NCBI RefSeq assembly: GCF_008831285.2
Contig: NC_045138.2
Span: forward strand, 41,967,115-42,031,114
DNA: 64,000 bases
DNA from: Nymphaea colorata
Taxonomy: Eukaryota > Streptophyta > Magnoliopsida > Nymphaeales > Nymphaeaceae
Direction: 5' to 3'
Below, piece by piece: positions 56,801 through 64,000 of the stretch. Each line of letters begins with the position of its first letter. Positions within the stretch are counted from its first letter, which is position 1. Under the pieces are notes generated by a model. It did no database searches, was not told where the DNA came from, and saw only the letters and a program-made list of their open reading frames with translations. Made by a program: the position numbers and the translations under genes.

Positions 56801-59800
56801 CTTACTTTTATTGACAAAACAGTGATTTTTTACAAAGTTTCAAAAAATGTGGCAAAGGAGGACTGGCCTCAACTATAATGACTAGTCCTAGTGCAGCTCA
56901 CTTGCCTTTTTGCAGGCTGGGAAACAACGTCTATGAGTTCAGCAGCTGGGTTAAAAGCCAAAAAGGTAATGTGATACATAAACACATAAAACGTAGAGGA
57001 TGCCATCTCCGAACTGGATGGAACTTGTAAACACCTTTGAAGTTTCACTCTACATCTGTGAGGTTCGTCCATGACTTGAATGCCATAGAAAATGTTTGGG
57101 GCCAAAATATCAGAACATAATCAAGAGCCTTCCAATCTTCCCCCACTGCATGGCAACAAGATGAAGATCAACGCTCTTAATGGATGGTGGAGGCCAGGTA
57201 TCTGGGATAATAGATGATGACAACCATCTTTTGATATCATGGACATAAGATGTGGCTTGACAACTATTGGCTGTCGAGATAGTTGTGGCTAAACTTTTAA
57301 TTTCTTCCTATAGCAGTTTGCATGTCACTTATGGCTAAACTTTTAATCTCTTCTCATTGGAGTTTTCATGTCACTTTTGCCGAGACTTTTTTGTTCATGG
57401 AGGATTCTGTTATGGTTTTTCTATATAGAAGTAATGAATCATCAGAGGGCCTACAAGCTAGATATCAAACAACCAACCTCATTTGAAGGAGCAATCAATC
57501 CGTTTTTTCAATTTCCTTTCAAGGTGATCCGAGCATGAGGGTCTCCTAACAAAATGGGCACACCAAAATGGTAAATTTACATTCCATGAAGAGGTGTTCG
57601 GTTTCTTCTGCCAATGAACGTAGAAAACACTAGCAAGCTAAAGCGATACCTATATGCTCCAGCTTGTCTTGGGTCAGGAGTCTTCCCTCGACTGAAACAA
57701 ATAAGAACCAAACTATCAACGGTCTAACTTTTGACCTCTAGAAATCTTGACTCCAAGCCCTAGATGTGCTTGTTTGCCTAATCCGTTCATATGCCTCACT
57801 GCAACCTATTTGTTCCACATTAGTATCCTTTCAAACTACGCAAATCAGATTTTAAAGTTAAGAAAGTGACAGAGTAAGTGGGTAATCCATGGGAACTCAA
57901 GCAATCCGTCAAAATCATACTTCACATTTATAGTTTTTCCTACGTTCATGTTGCAATGTGACAGAACCCTCATATAATCTTCTTTTAAGAGATAAGGCAT
58001 TCTCATAATTGCATAGTTTTGTCAAAAAAAGTGCATAGTCACCTGCTCCCACTGTCATGAAACACAGTAGCCTATATCCTCCCAACCCCAAATTATTGAT
58101 TTCTAGCTCCATGAGTGATACAGGCTAGTTTTGCTATCCAAAGGCTAGCATTTGCAAGGTATTTCATTCTCATCGTAGGCGACCACACTAAGTTGTGAAA
58201 AATTAATGAGGATGAACATCAACAGGCTAAGGTTTCGAAGACATGGTACCGTAACAATTCCTTTCTCCTTCTCTACTCTGAGTTTTCATATGAGCGTCTC
58301 CATTACAATGGGGTCACCATGCCTTAAGCCCATTTGAGAGTCAAAATACCGTTCTTCCCTGTGTTGATCACCACCACTTGAGATGCTGTGGAGACACAAC
58401 ACCAAATACAATCAATCGATTCTTGATGAAATCCTAAGTGTTCTAAGGCTCGTCTAAGGAATCTCCAATTTACCATATTGTATGCTTTGGAGAGATCCAG
58501 TTTTAAGAGCAAATAGACCTTTATGTTTATCCAAACTATTGGCTAACTCATGAGCTAACAAGATCCGGTCCTCATCTGGTCCTAGGTGAGCCTCGTAAGA
58601 GGAAAGACTCCTTGCTCAACCCCCAATATCCAGCCAAGGATATCCCACATGCGATGAGCAAAAATCTTTGTAAAGAACTTGTATAAGCTATTGCACAATG
58701 TGATTGGTCTATTGTCTTTGATCTCCACTACTCCTTGGTGTTTGGGAATGAGGACCAAGTGAGCTCTGTTAAGCTTCATAAACATCTTGCTAGATAAGAA
58801 GAAAACTTTGATAGCTGCGTAATGTTGGCCCCACCACATCCCAACATGACTTAAAGAAATCTGAAAGAAATCCATTTAGGTCCTACGGCTTTATCATTTG
58901 CAGAGGAGAAGACAACTTTATGGATTACCTCAAATATTATTGGGGAGCTACCATGAGGGAACAGTTAGTGTTCATGTTCAAGAGGTACCTATTAGTAGAA
59001 AGCACCCAGTCCAGACGACATTGCATGTTCTGTCCCCCAAAACGGTTGTTGCTTCATGTAAATGATTGAAATTCATCAACATTCTTGGATAAATTTCCTA
59101 AAGGATTCACAGGTTAAGTCGACTTACTATTTTTCTTATTGTGAGGACAACATCATATTAAATGTCCTATCAAGACAACATGTAAGTTCTATTGCATCAC
59201 TCACTTTCAAATTCTTCAAGGAGTCTGCCCAGGTGGCAAGGTGACAATGGAGATAGACTCCATAGAGCACAAAATTATTTTGACCCAATCGATTATAGTA
59301 TATAATTGTAATCTAGTATTTAATAACACTAATGGTAGTGACTTGAAGGACTAAGAGTTTTTAACCTATAACGATTCTAACAATGTCCTCCCAAAGTACA
59401 TGATTGGTAAAAGAAGTAAAACTCTTATGCATATGACCACTTCTCCAAGTTGGTAGGGGAGAAAAAGGTGTCCAGTAGAACTATGCAATTGAAGTCATAG
59501 TAACAAATCATACACAACAGGTCTTGCTACGCAGAAACTCAAAGTAGACCTTGGACGTACCAGGAAATGAAGATAACAAAACTCATTTATGGCTGATAAG
59601 GGAGAGAGAGAGACCAGGAACTAACCTTTCAATGTTCCAAGCTATCACTAGTAGAGACTAACTGCTGTTTTCCTCCAGCTTCCTTGGATGCAACCGTGGG
59701 GCTGCTGCCGCACCTCTCCTTCTCCATGATGGAGCAAGAATGATCATTAGGGCCTTCAAGATTGGCCACCCAACATGCGCTGGTTGAGTTCGCTGTTCAC

Positions 59801-60110
59801 TGTAGCATCGTGGAACTGAAGCTTGCTTTGATTTGAGTCTCCCTCTTCATCACTAACGTCATCTTCGGATTGAGATTGAAAGCCCAGTTTGTTAGTGACT
59901 TCCTTAAGGGATCTTTTACTCCTTCTTTTCTTCCTGCTATAAGTGGATAAATCAAATGTTGTTTTTGTTCTACCGTGCTTGTTGTGGAATGAGCTCAGAC
60001 TTGGTCTTTTAATTATCAGTGATATTTGCTGGGATGCTTTTGCTAGAATGTTTATTGAGTTTATCGCCATCGCTAAGGCTTCCCCTTGTTCTCCCAAATG
60101 ATATGGAGGG
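56800..60110 (-). pseudogene. L1-type LINE (non-LTR retrotransposon) remnant
   Basis: Minus strand. A basic, acidic-tailed segment at 60097-59756 (YSRKKRRSKRSLKEV, then SEDDVSDEEGD) resembles the region before the endonuclease in plant LINEs. At about 59615, LIAWNIERL marks the start of an AP-type endonuclease; RLDWVLSTNRYLLN near 59010 is its end. Reverse transcriptase: LNRAHLVLIPKHQG and DNRPITLCNSLYK (58770-58690), then LKLDLSKAYNMVNWRFLRRAL (58500-58440). A weak zinc-binding end (zf-RVT) lies near 57600. Stops and shifts abound. The YADD box was not found in frame, and neither poly(A) end nor target duplication could be fixed, so limits are approximate. Confidence 0.82.
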
Positions 60111-60719
60111 GTAAAACCTAGTGAAGGGGGAGAGTTAAATGTAAGATCATTTGGTGGGCCGGCATATGTCTATGAGGAATTTCAGACATTATGGCTGTCT
60201 TAACGTAAATATCCGCTTAAGTGATTGTATTTTGGAATATTACGTCATTTTAGATGGTATGAGTGATTTTGAAATGTATAGATATCTGTATGCAATTACG
60301 GACTCTTTGATGGGTTGAATCCATAATTTCCCATAATATAAAATGGTATTGGTCCCTGGGGTCGTACGAATGGTTGGCAGAAACATTGGTTTCTAGGGTG
60401 GTCTCTTCCCCATCTGAGAGTCACCACACGTGCATCACAAAGACCATGGAAGATCCTACTACAATCCGATCGTCCATTTGTTCAGATGGATTCAGGTACG
60501 CTTCTGCTACAGTTAAGATTTTGTTTTCAATGATTTAGCATAAACATGATCCTGTTTAGGGCATATTGTTTTTGTATATGCATGAGGGAAATCTCCCATC
60601 AATTGATATCAGAGCCCTGTGTTCATTGTTAAATCGTTGATTTTTGGATGAATTTTTGTGCGTCCTTCCCTTTCGATTCTTCCCCTGTTCTCGGCTGCAA
60701 AATTTTTTTTCAAAAAAAA

Positions 60720-61310
60720 AAAAAAAGGGTCGACGGCTTCCGTTGCAGTCATTTGAGGATGCAGGAGGTATGGGGAAGGGGACGGTTAGTTCGGCGAGCG
60801 ACCGTCACTGGAAGGCGATGGCTGGCTTCGGGTCGTCCTAGCATGACCTGCCAATGGGTGGCCTGCCGGTGAACCCCTTTTCGTCCGTCGCAGCCATTGA
60901 ATAAGAAGAGGAAGGGAAAGGGTCAGAAGGGAGGGGCGACAGCCGTCGAAGGGCCACCACCGGCGACATAGCTGTCACCGAACGGGCCCATGAGACCGAC
61001 CGATGCCCACCCAAGGTCGCCGGTGGCTTCCTCGCCGCTGCAGCAGCCGCCCAAATCCATTAAAGGGGGCAGATGTGCATAAGGTAGAAAACCGGCTGAT
61101 TCCGGCCGATTTTCGGTGGGCGACGGCCGGCCGTCCTGGCGGCACCCACCGGCGGCCACCCACGAAGTTGGGTGGCCTGCCAGTGGAAGACCACCGCTCA
61201 CCTGCCGAACGGGCGGTCGAGCGTGGGTTGGATCGGGTCGAGTCTTGACAGACCCGATCCAGATCCATCAGATTTAAAAAAAAAAAAAATTCGCAGCCTG
61301 CCCCGCCTGC
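60720..61310. other. GC-rich block between primer site and gag
   Basis: Starts after an A15 tract (60711-60726) and ends near another A13 tract (61276-61288). Much more GC-rich than everything around it, rich in CCGGCGG, GGCCGG and CCACCGG words. Open frames on both strands have no known family and look like a composition effect. It may be a leader specific to this element, or a separate insertion. Confidence 0.5.
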
Positions 61311-61389
61311 ATGCCCGTGTTTAAGTATACAGGGCAATGAATATGTGATAATTTTTAGGTTTTCATGTGAATAGTGAGTCAATCTAAAG

Positions 61390-64000
61390 ATGGACTCGTT
61401 ATTTGACAGGACTAATTATCTATATTCATTGTTGACCAAGAATACCACTTGCAGTTAATATTTAATCAAAAAATTAGATATTAATGTTGCACCGGTACCT
61501 TGTGATGGGATTTGGGCAATTGTATTTAAATTCATTTATATTTGTTATTTCATCTATGTACATGTATTGATTGTGAGCATGTTCGGTATTTTTGTTCTTT
61601 GTACAGTGAGTTCTGCTTCCATGATATTTGTAAATTTGAGTACTATTCCTAAGTTAAATTATTCGAATTTTAAAAGTAAGAAAAGAAAGACTATTAAGGA
61701 AGTTGCAATTGACCAGTCATTCATTAAGAAACAGAAGAAGCATAAGGAAAGCCAATGAGGCTGCTTTTTTTGTAAGGGTGAAGGTCATATGAACAAGGAT
61801 TGTGTTAAGTTTCATGCATGGCGTGAAAGGAAAGGTAAACTTCTTACTTTTGTTTGTTTTGAGGTTAATTTAACTTCAGTACCCAGAAATGTTTGGTGGG
61901 TAGATTTAGGTGCTACTACTCACATAAGTGTCTCTATGCAAGACTGCCTAAATTGTCGAACGTCAAATGATGTTGAAAGATTCATCTATGTGGGCGATGA
62001 CAAGAAGTCGAAGGTTGAAGCCATAGCAGATTTTAGGTTATTGTTAAAGACTGGTTGTTATTTGAATTTGATAGAAACTTATGTGGTTCCATCTTTTAGA
62101 TGGAATTTGATTTCTATCTCATCATTGGACAAATTTGGTTATTATTGTTCATTTGGAGATAGTAAATTTAAGTTATTTCTGCACTCAAATTTATTTGATA
62201 GCCACTGGTTCTTTGACTGGTAGCGATAACTTTTATTTGCTTGATACGGTTGCTTCATATCATGAAACCTTGCATGTTACGTCTAGTGGTACTAAAATAA
62301 AATTAGCCAATGAGAATTCTGCTATGTTGTGGCATAGGCGCTTAGGACGTATATGTGAAAAGAGAATAAAAGGTTTATGTCGAATGAAATTCTTGAGTCC
62401 CTTGATTTTACAGACTTTAATGTTTGCATAGAATGTATAAAAAGAAAACGAACAAACATTAAGAAAACAGGTGTAAGTAGAGCTTCAGACGTCTTAGAAC
62501 TGATTCATCCAGATGTTTGTGGTCCATTCCCTACGGCTTGTTGGAATGGACAACAATATTTTATCACGTTCATAGACGATTATTCTCGTTATGGTTATCT
62601 GTATTTGATTCATGAGAAATCTCAATCCTTAGACGTTTTCAAATTATTTAAAGCCGAAGTTGAGAATCAATTAGGTAAAATGATTAAAGTCGTTAGATCT
62701 GACCATGGTGGTAAATACTATGGTAGATTTGACGGATCAGGTAAAACGTCCAGGGCCTTTCGCTAAGTACCTAGAGGAATGTGGTATAGTCCCTCAATAC
62801 ACCATGCCGGGTTCTCTCAGAATGAATGGTGTAGCTGAGAGACGAAATAAGACTCTTATGGATATATATGGTAAGAAGTATGATTAATCATTCTACCTTA
62901 CCAGAGTCCCTCTGGGAAGAGGCATTAAAGACTTCAACTTACATTCTAAATAGAGTACCATCAAAAGCAGTACCGAAAACCCCATATGAACTATGGACAG
63001 ATAAAACGCCTAGTATGAGGCATTTTCATATTTGGGGATGTCCAGCTGAAGCGAGGCTATATAGGCCATACGAAAGGAAACTGGACTCTAAGACGGTTAG
63101 CTGTTACTTTGTTGGGTATTCTGAAAGGTCAAGGGGTTATAAGCTTTATAATCCATCCAGTAAGTCTTTCTTTGAAATGGGAAATGCTCATTTCTTTGAG
63201 GATATTGAGTTTGGGGAAGGTGATCAGGTTAGAAACATTGCCTTTGAAGAGGGACCTGAGTCCACTCATACGGATGTTGTAACCAATAGTCAGGTATTCA
63301 TTCCTGCCATTGTTCCAACAGCATATTCAAAAAAAGACAATGATGTCGATCTCCCTACTGAAGAATAAACTCAACAACCTCAAGAAAATCAAGTAGAGGT
63401 GCCACTTAGGAGATCCACTAGAAAGAGGAGAAGTCAATTTCAAATGATTTTGTTTATCTCCAAGAACATGATGTTGATATGGGCTTAATGGAGGATGATC
63501 CTATTAATCTCTAGCAAGCAATAAAGAGTTCTAAATCTCATAAGTGGATAGATGCCATGAATGAGGAAATAAAGTCCATGATGCATAATGACGTATGAGA
63601 CATTGTTCCCTTGCTTGAAGGTGTGAAACCCATTTGTTGTAAATGGATATTTAAAATCAAGAGAGATTCATTAAGAAACATCAAAAGGTATAAGGCACGT
63701 CTTGTCGCAAAGGGCTTTACTCAAAAGGAAGACATTGATTATACAAAGACTTTCTCTCCAGTTTCATCGAAAGACTCTTTCATGACTATAATGGCACTTG
63801 TGGCTCATTTTGACTTAGAGCTGCATCAGCTAGTTGTAAAGACAACATTTTTAAATAGAGACATTGATGAAGCGATATATATGGTGCAACCAGAAAACTT
63901 TATTTCAGGAGATGCAAAGAAAATTGTTTTCAAACTCAAGAAATCCATCTATGGGTTAAAGCAAGCTTCCCGTCAGTGGTATTACAAATTTCATCAAGTT
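61390..64000 (+). pseudogene. Copia gag-pol remnant, continues past the window
   Basis: gag starts at MDSLFDRTNYLYSLL (61390), is heavily shortened and ends in the zinc knuckle CFFCKGEGHMNKDC (61760-61806). Protease: WWVDLGATTHIS (61894), with Leu where the catalytic Ser/Thr should be. Pre-integrase: LWHRRLGRICEKRI (62327). Integrase: HPDVCGPF, FIDDYSRYGYLY, VVRSDHGGKYYG and [13 protein letters not shown], up to [18 protein letters not shown] (63095-63150), with frame breaks near 62760 and 62880. RT: starts near 63595 and shows [24 protein letters not shown] and YGLKQASRQWYYKF at the window end. Breaks are fewer than in the other elements, but it is still inactive. Confidence 0.9.

Larger units (their letters stand above)
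60604..64000 (+). mobile_element. Copia element, 5' part, cut by the window end
   Basis: A primer site TGATATCAGAGCC (60604-60616, one change from the Met-tRNA type) stands where a 5' LTR should end (CCATCA at 60601). The LTR start could not be placed. Coding sequence of gag, protease, integrase and RT follows on the plus strand to the window end. RNase H and the 3' LTR should lie to the right. It contains an unusual GC-rich leader of about 0.6 kb before gag. Confidence 0.78.

Noticed and set aside
60923-61382. Overlapping frames of 92 and 135 codons, minus strand
   Set aside because: GC-rich composition effect; no family, and overlapping frames on plus are just as open.

Overview
The window is nuclear DNA of a flowering plant. 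It is AT-rich, contains two intron-bearing host genes with plant-type GT/AG splice sites, and is otherwise mostly old transposable elements: Ty1/copia and Ty3/gypsy LTR elements, an L1-type LINE, an hAT relic and small non-autonomous DNA elements. I cannot name the species. The GC-rich first exons set against AT-rich introns fit many angiosperms.

Host genes. (1) Minus strand, 13352 to 1800 and continuing past the left edge: a BPI/LBP-family lipid-binding secretory protein. Four exons could be joined exactly in phase (12921-13352, 6719-6858, 4284-4635, 1800-2048), giving 391 residues; the C-terminal part lies outside the window. Its introns carry a probable 3-kb solo LTR and, near the left edge, a small DNA element with a 10-bp target duplication. 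(2) Plus strand, 39336-54081: a 152-residue single-RRM RNA-binding protein with a probable organellar transit peptide. Its three exons are separated by one 14.2-kb intron and one 73-bp intron. The giant intron is a pile of at least four copia-type insertions plus short LTR pieces.

Layout. 1-13.4 kb: BPI/LBP gene and embedded elements. 13.4-20.2 kb: mostly non-genic, with microsatellites, a 35-bp minisatellite, a dead hAT transposase (minus, about 16.8-18.1 kb) and a Tourist-like MITE (19662-19955). 20.2-28.5 kb: decayed Ty3/gypsy element of Tat type (plus) with a candidate 5.25-kb 3' LTR containing 30-bp and 57-bp tandem repeats. 28.5-32.9 kb: anonymous LTR-like sequence with no gene I can support. 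32872-38129: a complete-length but dead copia element (minus) with two 422-bp LTRs. 38.1-39.3 kb: upstream region of the RRM gene. 39.3-54.1 kb: RRM gene with its retrotransposon-filled intron. 54.1-56.8 kb: no gene seen. 56.8-60.1 kb: dead L1-type LINE (minus). 60.6-64.0 kb: left part of another copia element (plus), cut by the window end.

No bacterial operon, CRISPR array, defence island or clearly new gene system is present. The points most worth checking are the nested insertion history of the RRM intron, a copia element reduced to partial LTR + RNase H tail + LTR with a perfect target duplication, a 17-bp-arm hairpin in a copia remnant, and the same protease active-site substitution in two different copia elements.
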